From Protopterus annectens (Eukaryota > Chordata > Ceratodontiformes > Protopteridae), in assembly GCF_019279795.1 (NCBI RefSeq), contig NC_056729.1:1861276555-1861340554 (forward strand): a DNA stretch of 64,000 bases, in the 5' to 3' direction. Below are positions 19,903-30,379 of the stretch, piece by piece (within the stretch, counting starts at the first letter, position 1; every line of letters begins with the position of its first letter). The position numbers and the translations under genes were made by a program. The notes under the pieces were generated by a model. That model made no database searches. It was not told the origin of the DNA and saw nothing but the letters and a program-made list of their open reading frames with translations.

Positions 19903-21902
19903 GGAATAGAAAAGATAATTCATATAATAATACATATCAAGATAATTTAACAGTAAGTGAATGGAATTGTCTGAACCAGTTGATGCATAATAATGATATA
20001 AGAATCATGAAGCCCAATAAGGGGGGAGGCATTGTAGTTTATTATATGTTGGATTACAACATGGAAATACATAATATATTGCATGAGTCTGGTAACTATG
20101 AAGAAGTTTCTATTAATCACATCAATATTGGACATAAAAGAATTGATTTGGCCCTAGAAGAATATCTATTAGATAATAGAATTTCGAATGAAATATATAT
20201 GTTTATGAAAACTGATTACCCTATTTTGGCCAAAATAACTGGTATACCTAAGGTCCATAAATCTATAGAAAACCCCCCATTTAGACCTATTATTTCAGGT
20301 TCTAAGTCTAAAACATTTAATATAGGGGTGGTTATTGATAGATGGACCAAACATGTTTATAGACACATTCCACATTTAATGATAGATTCTTGGAATTTCT
20401 TAGGTAAACTTACACCTGATTTGTGGAATGCAGGTCTAACTTATTTGACAATTGATGTTATAGACTTATTTTCAAGTATACCTAAGGATATCGGACTAGA
20501 ATATTTTTGCAATAGTCTGAGGAAGTTCTCTGATTTAAGTTGGGATAGGATTTGCTTAATAACAGATATGATGGCATTAATACTAGATCATAATTATATT
20601 ATATTCCAAGGAGAATATTTTAGGCAGAGCAAGGGAGTAGCTATGGGGGCGTCTTGTGCCCCCATTTTTGCCAACCTTGTAATGTTGGAATGGGAATCAG
20701 AATTTTTGTTTAAAAGTAGATTCTATACAGACATATCATTTTATGCTAGATATCTAGATGATTTATTTATATTATGGAAGGGCCAAAAGGAGACAATAGG
20801 TGAATTTATGGAGTATATAAACAGTACAACACAATTTTTAAAGTTTACACATAATTTAAGTAGCCAGGGAATCGCTTATTTAGATACATATATAAGCCAT
20901 ACGGATGAAGGTTTTACATCAAGGATTTATAGAAAAAACACATTTTCAAATAATTATATTCAGTTCAATAGTAATCATCCATCATACATTTTTAAAAACA
21001 TTGTTAAGGGGCAATGTATCAGAGCGGCACGCATGTCATCCACAAGGGAAGTTATGGATGCTGAAATGCAGGAGATTTTTAGGATGTTTGAGAACAGAGG
21101 ATATCCTGTGATAATGTTAAAGGATACAATAGATTATGTCTCTAAACAATGGGGTAAAAAATATGTACCTTTGATGGGAAAATTCAATCAAAGTAATGGA
21201 GAAACAAATTTGGTTAAGTTGGAAAATGAACCTAGGGATGTGGTTTATAATAGGGTGTGTGTATTAATGTACACACCGTATGTAAATTACATAAAGGACA
21301 TTGTATGCAGACATTGGGATTTGATCGCGACCTCCAACCACATAGGTACTAAATTAGGGGGCCATCCATCATTTGTTTACAAAACTGCTCCTAATATTAA
21401 AAGGTTATTAGAAAGGGCTGATAACTATGGAAAAGTTAAGGATATTCAGAAGACCACTAAAAAATGTGGAACATGTAAACAATGTAGTCGTATTAATGAA
21501 GCAGTATTCATAAGATTGGCAGATATTAACAACACCTTTGTGAGGTGCAGGGCAGGCAATTGTAACACCAAACAGGTGGTATATCTTGCCACCTGTATTG
21601 CCTGCCCTGCATTTTACATAGGCAAAACAGAAAGGCAATTGAAAAAACGTATTTATGAACATTATTACAAAATACAAGTACAGGATAAGAACAATGCTTT
21701 ATCTAGGCATATACAAGAGAAAGGTGAAGAACATCTATTTAAATTTGCTATTACTGACCAGGTTGCCAGTCATTTATATGGAGGGGACTGGAAAATGTCC
21801 TTGGCGTTGAAAGAAAGTAAGTGGCAAATATATACAGATGCCACTAGACCACCTGGTATTAATGATAGCATTAGTATTAAACCTTTTTTAATATTAGGTT
21901 AA
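19863..21902 (+). CDS. Penelope-like reverse transcriptase with GIY-YIG endonuclease
   Basis: An intact 679-codon frame. RT: IMKPNKGGGIVVYY (about residue 50), KVHKSIENPPFRPIISGS (about 130), TIDVIDLFSSIP (about 197, motif A), QSKGVAMGASCAPIFANLV (about 253, motif B) and YARYLDDLFILW (about 293, motif C). A Cys-rich linker CGTCKQC (about 533) precedes VVYLATC and FYIGKTERQLKKRIYEH (about 571-600), the GIY-YIG nuclease with its Arg. The enzyme nicks DNA and reverse-transcribes from the 3' OH. All motif residues visible are kept, so the enzyme may have been active recently. The start used is formal; the natural protein probably begins upstream. Confidence 0.9.
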   Translation: MVCKDIYWLNKTIRNRKDNSYNNTYQDNLTVSEWNCLNQLMHNNDIRIMKPNKGGGIVVYYMLDYNMEIHNILHESGNYEEVSINHINIGHKRIDLALEEYLLDNRISNEIYMFMKTDYPILAKITGIPKVHKSIENPPFRPIISGSKSKTFNIGVVIDRWTKHVYRHIPHLMIDSWNFLGKLTPDLWNAGLTYLTIDVIDLFSSIPKDIGLEYFCNSLRKFSDLSWDRICLITDMMALILDHNYIIFQGEYFRQSKGVAMGASCAPIFANLVMLEWESEFLFKSRFYTDISFYARYLDDLFILWKGQKETIGEFMEYINSTTQFLKFTHNLSSQGIAYLDTYISHTDEGFTSRIYRKNTFSNNYIQFNSNHPSYIFKNIVKGQCIRAARMSSTREVMDAEMQEIFRMFENRGYPVIMLKDTIDYVSKQWGKKYVPLMGKFNQSNGETNLVKLENEPRDVVYNRVCVLMYTPYVNYIKDIVCRHWDLIATSNHIGTKLGGHPSFVYKTAPNIKRLLERADNYGKVKDIQKTTKKCGTCKQCSRINEAVFIRLADINNTFVRCRAGNCNTKQVVYLATCIACPAFYIGKTERQLKKRIYEHYYKIQVQDKNNALSRHIQEKGEEHLFKFAITDQVASHLYGGDWKMSLALKESKWQIYTDATRPPGINDSISIKPFLILG

Positions 21903-21937
21903 GCATTATATTTTATAGTAGATATGAATTTAATGAA

Positions 21938-22378
21938 ATTTACATTTAGTGTGATACTATTTTAACAATTTTTTATAATTAGTTAAAATGCAATATGATT
22001 TTTATATTAACAACATTAAAATGTACTATATTTTATTATACATGATGCATTATAGACATATTGTGTTTTTTACTTGATTTATTAACATGGATGAGTTGAA
22101 ATATTTGGTGCATTTATTTAAATATTTAAATATTTTAATATTGAATTATGTAGAGTTGTAGCTTTAAATAAGTTGGCGCCTTTTTTGATGTATTTAATAT
22201 ATAAACAGGGAGTTCATCAAGTTATCTGGTTCTGATGAAGACTGTGTATAGGCAGTTGAAAGCGCTTAACCTGTGGATGTAATCTGTGGAAGATTTTTAT
22301 TGTAATAAAAGAAAACTTGTTCGAGCTGTGTTTGAAGTCATCCGAGTCTGCACCAGTTCTTATTTTACTTTGTATGTG
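21938..22378 (+). repeat. P1 right inverted arm
   Basis: Begins about 35 bases after the ORF stop with catttagtgtgatactattt and ends at the target duplication. Holds the hammerhead-like motif in sense orientation at 22228-22271. Confidence 0.9.
22228..22271 (+). ncRNA. Hammerhead-ribozyme-like motif, right arm of P1
   Basis: The core order is stem I (ggtt, 22228-22231), CTGATGA (22232-22238), a hairpin with actg/cagt pairing (22241-22256), GAAA (22258-22261), the palindrome gcgc flanked by A and T (AGCGCT), then T and stem I return aacc (22268-22271). All catalytic-core bases of a type I hammerhead are present; predicted cleavage is after 22267. The very short palindromic stem III is typical of hammerheads in Penelope-like elements, which may act as dimers. 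Stem II has a weak base (A or G·U) next to the core. Activity untested. Confidence 0.7.
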
Positions 22379-22392
22379 ATCAAATAGAAAAC

Positions 22393-24430
22393 CACTTCCA
22401 TCTGGATAAGTAGGATTTCCTAGCAGCACGTTTCCTGGCCTCACAGCATGTCCTCAGAAAAAAAGTGTTCATGGACCCACAGCATGTCCTCAGAAAAAAG
22501 TGTCTATGAGGAAACAAAATCCTATCACCCACAGCGTCAGTTAAGCATGGACAGGTGGGGATGGATGACAAATCCCTTGTCTTGTGTGAGGAGATCCACC
22601 CTGTGAGATAACTTGTGATAACTGCCCTTGGTTAGATGCAGAACTAGGGAGAACCAGTGCTGTTGTGGACAAAAGGGAGTCACCAACAAGCTTTTAGGAG
22701 CATCTTGTTGAACCTTGAACAGGACTTTTGGAATAAGAGGAGGGGGAGGAAATGGATAAATAAACATCTGCTTCCAAGAAAATGAGAGGGTGTCCACCTT
22801 CCAAACCAGATGACCTGGGACTCTTGTCACAAAATAGAGGAAGTTGTCTGTTCAGAGGGAAGGCAAATAGAGCTACTCGAGGAGTACTCCACCGATGGAC
22901 AATGTCCAGAAACACATCCCTGTGAATTTTCCATTCATGGGACTGAATTAAGGACCTGCTCAGTGTCTGCCAAAATGTTCTCACCTGAAGGGATATAAAC
23001 TGTCTGAAGAGTCATTGATACTTGAGAGCAAGATCCCAAACCAGTAGTGCCATCTGGCAAAGAAGGTAAGATACTGTTCCTCCCTGTTTATTTATATAGC
23101 ACATCACTGTGGGTATTCTGTGAATACTTTCAGAGGCCCAGGAGAGAAAAGAGCATGAAAAAAGCCTGAAGAGCCAGCACTGCAGTTCTTACCTCTGACA
23201 CTGATGTGCTCCTCCTGCTTTAGGGGTGACCACACCCCCTCTACCTTTAGGGAGTCAATGTCACACCATCCCATGTCTGAAGCATCCATGAACAGTTCCT
23301 GGGAGGGAAGATGGGAAAGAAAAGCAAGCCCTGGATTTAAAGACAACTGCAAATTCACCAGTGAAGTTCTAAAGGATGTGCATGTTGAAGCCACAAAGAC
23401 TTCAGAAACCACTGAAACTTTCTCATGTGGAGTTTGGCCAGAGGGAGCATTGGAATGGTGGATGCCATAAAACCCAGATCTCTCAGAAACTCCCTGACTA
23501 TGATGAAAGCCAGAGGAAGAAGACTTTGAAAGAAGAAAATGAGAGTTAAGACCTTTGGAGGAGTAAAGGATGCAAGCATAAGCACTGTCTGAATCCTGCA
23601 ACCCAGAAAGGCATGATCCTGAGGGGGAGTCAGACAGGAATTTTTGAAGTTTATTGTGAACCCTAGACTCTGAAGAGAAATGACAAAATAAAGATTTTGC
23701 AAAAGGATATCTGGAGAAGAAGCCTGACTCAGCAGATCATCCAAGTAAGGAAATATTTGGACCCCTTGAAGCATATAAAAAGCAATCATAGGAGCGAGGC
23801 TTTTGGTGAATATCCTTGGGGTAGTAGAAAGGGTCCCTATCAGAAAAGCGAACGCTCTTCTGTCAAACTGAAAACAGCAAAAGCTGACAATGTCAAAGGA
23901 ACAGTCACTGATTCTCAGGACTTTGCTGTTTTCTCCACTGTGATGCGATCTTGGAGTTGGTATATTTAAGATGGGGGACAAAGACCCCACTTTATTTTGT
24001 TTGTACAATTTTTTTTTTTTTTTTGGATCAGCAAATTTTTTTCCCAGGGAAAAAATTTGCTGTTCTGTGCATTCGACATTTTAAGCTTTCATATATTATG
24101 GTTCAACAGAAGAGCGTTAGCTTATTTTAAGCATTCACTCTTCTGATATAGACAAAGTAGAAATGCCAAAGAGCAAAGCAGAGAACTGAAAATGCCAGGA
24201 AGCAGAGAAACACAAAAACTTCTTGAAAAGAGGATGAGTCAGAATACGAAGATAAACATCCTTGATATCCAGAGACACCATATAGGCCTGAGTCTGAAGG
24301 GGCAACATCGGAAAGGATGGCACCTTCAGAAAAGTGTTTAGATGAGAGAGGCCTAGAATAGGTCTCCAAGTACCCTTTTTTCTGGGCACTTGAAACATTC
24401 TTGAGTAAAACCCCTTCCCCTTTGGGTAAA
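22393..24430 (-). pseudogene. DIRS reverse transcriptase/RNase H remnant (D2)
   Basis: Reading leftward from about 24400: GTWRPILGLSHLNTFLKVP, VSLDIKDVYLRI (motif A), FSALLFGIST (motif B start), an interruption at 23846-24123, then STTPRIFTKSLAPM, FPYLDDLLSQ (about 23740, motif C intact) and LGFMASTIPMLPLAKLHMRK. RNase H pieces include ELFMDASDMGWCD (about 23275) and, further left, HEWKIHRDVFLDIV (about 22915-22950). Frames shift repeatedly. A small direct duplication around cacagcatgtcctcag lies at 22443-22500. Confidence 0.75.
23846..24123. mobile_element. Possible small foldback/MITE-like insertion in D2 RT
   Basis: The ends aagcgaacgctcttctg (23846-23862) and cagaagagcgttagctt (24107-24123) are inverted repeats of 17 bases with one mismatch. 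They interrupt RT motif B between GIST and STTPR. Inside is a perfect hairpin of about 13-bp arms (24030-24061) next to a T-run of about 16 (24009-24024). No coding capacity. Transposon superfamily not identified; no clear target duplication. Confidence 0.45.
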
Positions 24431-25215
24431 TCTTGAATAGTACCCTGAGTCAAAACATCTCAAAGAACCTCTAGGAAAAAAGGCAGTTGTTCCTGAGCAG
24501 GTTGAGGAATGATCATAAAAGGAGGGCAGGATTTCCACACCAAGAAGTACCCCTGATGAATGCTGGACAGAACCCATCAATCCTGAGCAATCTGAACCCA
24601 AGCAGGAAGAGAAAGGTGAATGTGGCTGAAGAGACGGATAGTCATACAGCACCTGGTTTATCAGGAAAGGAAGGTTTCTGAATCTCTGACATATGAGGGG
24701 CTTTAGCAGGAGGAGCCCGCTTCGCTTGCCACTCTTTTTACTTTTAGTAGTGGGGGGGGGGGGGGTGAGATTGCCTACAAACAATGGCTGGTAGTTTCTC
24801 TGAAAGGTAGGCCCAGAAGAAACTAGCACATTTTTAAGCTTCTGTAAGGCCTTCCCCTTATCCTGAAGGGACTTAAAGCAGCAAATGCTTCCCCAAACAA
24901 AGGTTTATTATCCAGAGGAGCATTCATCAATTTAGCCTTAATATCATCAGGTAAAGGTTGAAGCCTAAGCCAAGAATACCTCCTCATCACTGAACCAAAG
25001 GCAGCAGCCCTAGAAGAGGCATCTGCTGTATCATAACTACACTTGATAGAATGATGAACCACTTGAGAGTATGTCCCTAGTAAGGGAAGAACAGAAATAA
25101 GCTGGCAGACCTGAAAAAGAAGAGCTAACACATACCTAGACATATGGGTCTGATAATTAACAGCCCTAAAACATACAGTAGCAGAAGTGTAAACCTTCTT
25201 ACCCAGTCTTTCCAT
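24431..25215 (-). pseudogene. DIRS gag remnant (D2)
   Basis: The frame from 25215 leftward starts MERLGKKVYTSATVCFRAVN, the counterpart of RWGKKIYTSATL in D1, and continues through SYDTADASSRAAAFGSVMRR and DDIKAKLMNAPLDNKPLFGE (about 24885-24940), then frameshifts. The upstream gag is replaced by repeated copies of the MERLGKK segment (25148-27090). Confidence 0.75.
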
Positions 25216-27090
25216 GGTTCTGCTGTGATTGTCAGAAGGCAGTAACTTGGGTGGGTCTGATAATTAACAGCCCTAAAACATACAGTAGCAGAAGTGTAAA
25301 CCTTCTTATCCAGTCTTTCCATGGTTCTGCTGTGCTTGTCAGAAGGCAGTAACTTGGGTGGGTCTGATAATTAACAGCCCTAAAACATACAGTAGCAGAA
25401 GTGTAAACCTTCTTACCCAGTCTTTCCATGGTTCTGCTGTGCTTGTCAGAAGGCAGTAACTTGGGTGGGTCTGATAATTAACAGCCCTAAAACATACAGT
25501 AGCAGAAGTGTAAACCTTCTTACCCAGTCTTTCCATGGTTCTGCTGTGCTTGTCAGAAGGCAGTAACTTGGGTGGGTCTGATAATTAACAGCCCTAAAAC
25601 ATACAGTAGCAGAAGTGTAAACCTTCTTACCCAGTCTTTCCATGGTTCTGCTGTGCTTGTCAGAAGGCAGTAACTTGGGTGGGTCTGATAATTAACAGCC
25701 CTAAAACATACAGTAGCAGAAGTGTAAACCTTCTTACCCAGTCTTTCCATGGTTCTGCTGTGCTTGTCAGAAGGCAGTAACTTGGGTGGGTCTGATAATT
25801 AACAGCCCTAAAACATACAGTAGCAGAAGTGTAAACCTTCTTACCCAGTCTTTCCATGGTTCTGCTGTGCTTGTCAGAAGGCAGTAACTTGGGTGGGTCT
25901 GATAATTAACAGCCCTAAAACATACAGTAGCAGAAGTGTAAACCTTCTTACCCAGTCTTTCCATGGTTCTGCTGTGCTTGTCAGAAGGCAGTAACTTGGG
26001 TGGGTCTGATAATTAACAGCCCTAAAACATACAGTAGCAGAAGTGTAAACCTTCTTACCCAGTCTTTCCATGGTTCTGCTGTGCTTGTCAGAAGGCAGTA
26101 ACTTGGGTGGGTCTGATAATTAACAGCCCTAAAACATACAGTAGCACAAGTGTAAACCTTCTTACCCAGTCTTTCCATGGTTCTGCTGTGCTTGTCAGAA
26201 GGCAGTAACTTGGGTGGGTCTGATAATTAACAGCCCTAAAACATACAGTAGCAGAAGTGTAAACCTTCTTACCAAGTCTTTCCATGGTTCTGCTGTGCTT
26301 GTCAGAAGGCAGTAACTTGGGTGGGTCTGATAATTAACAGCCCTAAAACATACAGTAGCAGAAGTGTAAACCTTCTTACCCAGTCTTTCCATGGTTCTGC
26401 TGTGCTTGTCAGAAGGCAGTAACTTGGGTGGGTCTGATAATTAACAGCCCTAAAACATACAGTAGCAGAAGTGTAAACCTTCTTACCCAGTCTTTCCATG
26501 GTTCTGCTGTGCTTGTCAGAAGGCAGTAACTTGGGTGGGTCTGATAATTAACAGCCCTAAAACATACAGTAGCACAAGTGTAAACCTTCTTACCCAGTCT
26601 TTCCATGGTTCTGCTGTGCTTGTCAGAAGGCAGTAACTTGCGTGGGTCTGATAATTAACAGCCCTAAAACATACAGTAGCAGAAGTGTAAACCTTCTTAC
26701 CCAGTCTTTCCATGGTTCTGCTGTGCTTGTCAGAAGGCAGTAACTTGGGTGGGTCTGATAATTAACAGCCCTAAAACATACAGTAGCAGAAGTGTAAACC
26801 TTCTTACCCAGTCTTTCCATGGTTCTGCTGTGCTTGTCAGAAGGCAGTAACTTGGGTGGGTCTGATAATTAACAGCCCTAAAACATACAGTAGCAGAAGT
26901 GTAAACCTTCTTACCCAGTCTTTCCATGGTTCTGCTGTGCTTGTCAGAAGGCAGTAACTTGGGTGGGTCTGATAATTAACAGCCCTAAAACATACAGTAG
27001 CAGAAGTGTAAACCTTCTTACCCAGTCTTTCCATGGTTCTGCTGTGCTTGTCAGAAGGCAGTAACTTGGGTGGGTCTGATAATTAACAGC
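25148..27090. repeat. 107-bp tandem array, 18 units, derived from DIRS gag
   Basis: The marker gtctgataattaacag recurs every 107 bp from 25148 to 27074, exactly 18 periods. Units differ by only single bases (for example agaagtg/acaagtg at 26145 and 26572, ccaagtc at 26272, tgcgtgg at 26640, tatccag at 25307). On the minus strand each unit encodes the gag segment SRTMERLGKK and YTSATV followed by FRAVNYQTH. Since 107 is not a multiple of 3, each unit shifts frame. Near-identity means recent expansion or gene conversion. Confidence 0.95.
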
Positions 27091-27416
27091 CCTAGCTATA
27101 AATTCACACAGACTGTAGAGAGGACAATCCAGAGCTTATCTAAACAATCCTGTTTTGTTTGTGATTTACGGATCTTTACTGTCAAAAAGAGGTGCGACTG
27201 TGAGTGCACAATGTAAAGGAATTCCAGCTTTTGTGTGACTTTCACAGTTTGTACAGTCAGAGCAACAACTTTACTGTACTTAATTTAATATTTAGTTGAA
27301 TATTGTTTATGTGACTTTTCTCTTAGATGTTGATTTAACTTCTCTTTGAATTCTGTGGTAAATTATTTTGATTATTCTTTTCTCTTAGAATTTTTTATTC
27401 ATTTGCAGCTGAATAT
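27091..27416. other. No gene seen
   Basis: AT-rich sequence between the 107-bp array and the CR1-B tail. No motif, repeat or frame could be identified. Confidence 0.4.
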
Positions 27417-27539
27417 AGGTTCATAGGTTCATAGGTTTATACTAGGCTATCTGCCCTAAGGCATTTATAAGCCTAGCCCAAATTATTGTGGCTTACGCCA
27501 CCCCTTATATGAAAAAATACTGTGCCCATTAGTTTGTTG

Positions 27540-30330
27540 TGCCTCTGTCCAGCAGTGACCCAGAGATGATTCCCGGGGTAAACCTACGATCTCCCATCCA
27601 CAGGTCTAGATTTCTCTTGAACAGAGTCAGCGAGGTGCTCTGCCTCACATGGACCGGGATTTTATTCCACAGCATAGGGAGTCTCTGAGTGATAAATCTA
27701 TCCCTCCAGCACGTCCTATTTATATCCGTGCTAAGGTTTAAGTCGCTTGCTCTAGTGGTTTTGGTGGATTTGGATTTTTGAGGTGGAGCATGTCCATTAA
27801 TTCGGGTTGGACATGGCCTTGTATGTCAGGCACATGTCACCTCTGAGCAGACGGTATGCGACTGAATAGAGCTGGAGTTTCTTCAATCTGGCAGCATATG
27901 ACAGATTTTGGAGTCCCTTTATCCTTTGGTGAGGAACTTTTGGGGTCTCTCCAATTGCTGCAGATGTCGGGTGAGATACATCCCGAATGGGGCATTGTAC
28001 TCGATCATTGGTCTGATAAGTGAAGAGTACAGGGGAACAATGACCTCACTAGATCTGGATGTGAATCCCTTCATGATCAGGTGGGCAATGTAGAAGGTCT
28101 TTCTAACCACTTTAGCAATGTGAGTGTCAAAAGAAAGGCCACTGTCAACCTGGGTCCCCAGGTCCCTGATAACCTCTTCTGTGCTTAGTGGATTGCCACC
28201 TATATGGTAGCTTGGGGTTACCTTGTTTTTCCCGAAGGGTATGACTATACATTTTTGGCATTTAACTTCAGGCCATGGCTCTGGCACCAGCTATCTGTTT
28301 CCGTGAGTCCCTTCTGAAGGATATCAGTGTCCGATGCACTTTCCACTATGGCCCAGTTTGCAGTCATCTGCAAACTTTGTCAGCCAAAGTCCTCCCATGT
28401 TGGCCTCTACTTCTGAGAAGTAGATGCCAAACAATAGGGGCCAAGGACCGAGCCCTGTGGGACACCACTTGTAACCGGCTTGGAGTCTGACACAGCGCCA
28501 GCAACTCTAACCCTGTGGGTTCTGTCCTTAAGCCAGTTTGCAACCCATCTTGTGACATATGGGTTTACATTTAAGCTGGTAAGTTTTTCTACAATACCCG
28601 AGTGGGGTATTGTGTCGAAAGCCTTTGCAAGGTCAAGGTAGGCTGTATGGACTGCCTTCCCTCATCAATGGCCTTGGTGACTATTTCAAGAAGTCGACCA
28701 AGTTCAAAAGGCATGATCTTCCCTTGACAAAGCCAAACTGGGTCGGGTCCAATGTCTGCAAGTCCCCTATATCTTTGTTTATGAGCTCCATTATGATCCT
28801 CTCCATAGCTTTGCAGACTAGACTTGTTAAGCTTATGGGGCGGTAATTACCAGGGTCCGTAGAGGCACCACCTTTGTGGAGTGGGACCACAGTTGCCGTC
28901 ACGCCACTCCTTGGGCACGATCCTGTGGTAAGGCTGAGATTAAACAGCTGCCTTATGTGCGGGTTTAATTCCTCATTTAGCTCGTGTAGCACACAGCCGG
29001 GGACACCATCCGGTCCCACTGATGCTGTGTTTTTAGCTTTAGAGAGAGCAGCTTTCACCTGCGCATTTGAGATGTCCGGGAGGCTACACTCGGCTGGGAT
29101 AGTTATCTCTCCTTTAGGGGAGAGGGGTGAAGTTTGCACTGAACCTGTCTGCCAGTATGTTGGCAATGTCTGTGGGTTCAGTGATTTTTGTATCATTTTG
29201 GACTAATTCTGAGCATATCTGTGAGTTTCCACCCAGGTTCCTAACATAGCTGAAAAAGGCCTTATGATTGTCCTTTGAATCCATGGCAATTTTTCTCTCA
29301 AAATTGGCCTTAGTTGATTTTATGAGTGCTCGTAATTTTTACTAATAATGATCAGGGTGACTTCCCTTTTATGGATTTTGTTCTATCATGTAATAGCTTT
29401 CTCCTCTTATTGTAAAGTTTGTTAATGGCTGGGGTCCACCAGACTGGACGTTTGCCCTTTGTGGAAAGAGTCTTGGTTTTATTTGGGATTGCCTGATCCA
29501 TGCAGTCCTGGAGGTGTTCATAGAAGGCATTTGTAAGGGCTTCCAGAGCTTGGGTTGTGGTTTCCTCTGACTCAGGGGCCTTGAAGGATACCACACCAGT
29601 CTTGAGTAGTGTGAAGTTTGCTTTAGAGAAGTTCTTCACTATGGTCTTTTGTTTGGGGTGGGGCGGGATGTGGATTTCCAGTGAGATTAGTTTATGATCA
29701 GATCTCACCAATGAGGGATATACTTCGGTGTGGAGCATTTTGTCCCCATGTTTGTGACAATGAGATCTAGTATATTTTCTCCTCTCGGGAACAGTGACTA
29801 GCTGTTCCATGGCATTTGAATTTATGAACTCCAGGAACCGTTGGGCTAGAAAGTTAGGGCTTGAGTAATGTTCCCAGTCTATATTCGGTAGTTGAAGTCA
29901 CCCAATATGATGGTGTTTGGAGATACATTTATACCCTCGAGTGTCTTCAGGAAGGCTGTGTGGGGTTCCTGAGTTTGAGAGGGTGGCCTGTAGCATGCTA
30001 CAATTTGTAGAGCAGTTTTGCCTATTGTTAGTTGCACCTGGATGGTTTCCGAGCTTCATGCGTTGCCACCAACCTGGAGGTGTGAGTATCCTTTATGAAT
30101 ATGGATACACCCCTCCTTTTGTGGAGTGGTCCGGGTTTTGGGGCCGGACCGCATGATATGAGGTAAAACCTAATAGTGCCGGGTGCTCTCAGGAGCCTTG
30201 AACCAGGTTTCAGTTACAGCACAGACATCGATGTTCTCCATACTGAGAAGGGCCTCGAGTGCGTGCATTTTGAGATTTAGACTTCTGGCATTGAGCAGCA
30301 TTACCCTCAATTTCTTCCCATTTTTGTTTT
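27540..30330 (-). pseudogene. CR1-B ORF2: endonuclease and RT, decayed
   Basis: Pieces in order from the right: NARSLNLKMHALEALLSMEN (about 30230-30300), VRSDHKLISLEIHIP (about 29665-29710), GKRPVWWTPAINKLYNKRRK (about 29400-29460), ASVGPDGVPGCVLHELNEEL (about 28975-29030), NYRPISLTSLVCKAMERI (about 28800-28850) and QFGFVKGRSCLLNLVDF (about 28685-28745). GVPQGSVLGP (about 28450) and C-terminal IRPMIEYNAPFGMYLTRH (about 27965-28020) follow. Many frameshifts. Confidence 0.8.
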
Positions 30331-30379
30331 CTAGGGTGGTAGGTTTAGAATTTGAGCCTTGCCTAAAAAGGCACTATGG

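Larger units (their letters stand above)
18165..22378 (+). mobile_element. Penelope-like element P1 with inverted arms and target duplication
   Basis: A 14-bp direct repeat, atcaaatagaaaac, flanks the element at 18151-18164 and 22379-22392. The interior has inverted arms of about 440 bp (about 18173-18615 and 21938-22378, nearly identical) around RT plus GIY-YIG coding sequence on the plus strand. This matches the Penelope-like class, which copies by target-primed reverse transcription and can carry terminal repeats in inverted orientation. It sits inside D2, separating recombinase from RNase H, and is younger than D2. Arm identity suggests a fairly recent insertion. Confidence 0.9.
17107..27090 (-). 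mobile_element. DIRS-like element D2, older, split by Penelope P1 and ending in a tandem array
   Basis: The 3' end with its terminal repeat lies near 17107-17155 (attcactgctgcagtactc). Recombinase remnants run to 18164, Penelope P1 follows, then from 22379 RNase H, RT and gag remnants run to about 25215. The 5' part is replaced by an 18-unit array derived from gag. Divergence from D1 and D3 and many frameshifts make it the most decayed DIRS here. A 14-bp duplication flanks P1. Confidence 0.8.
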
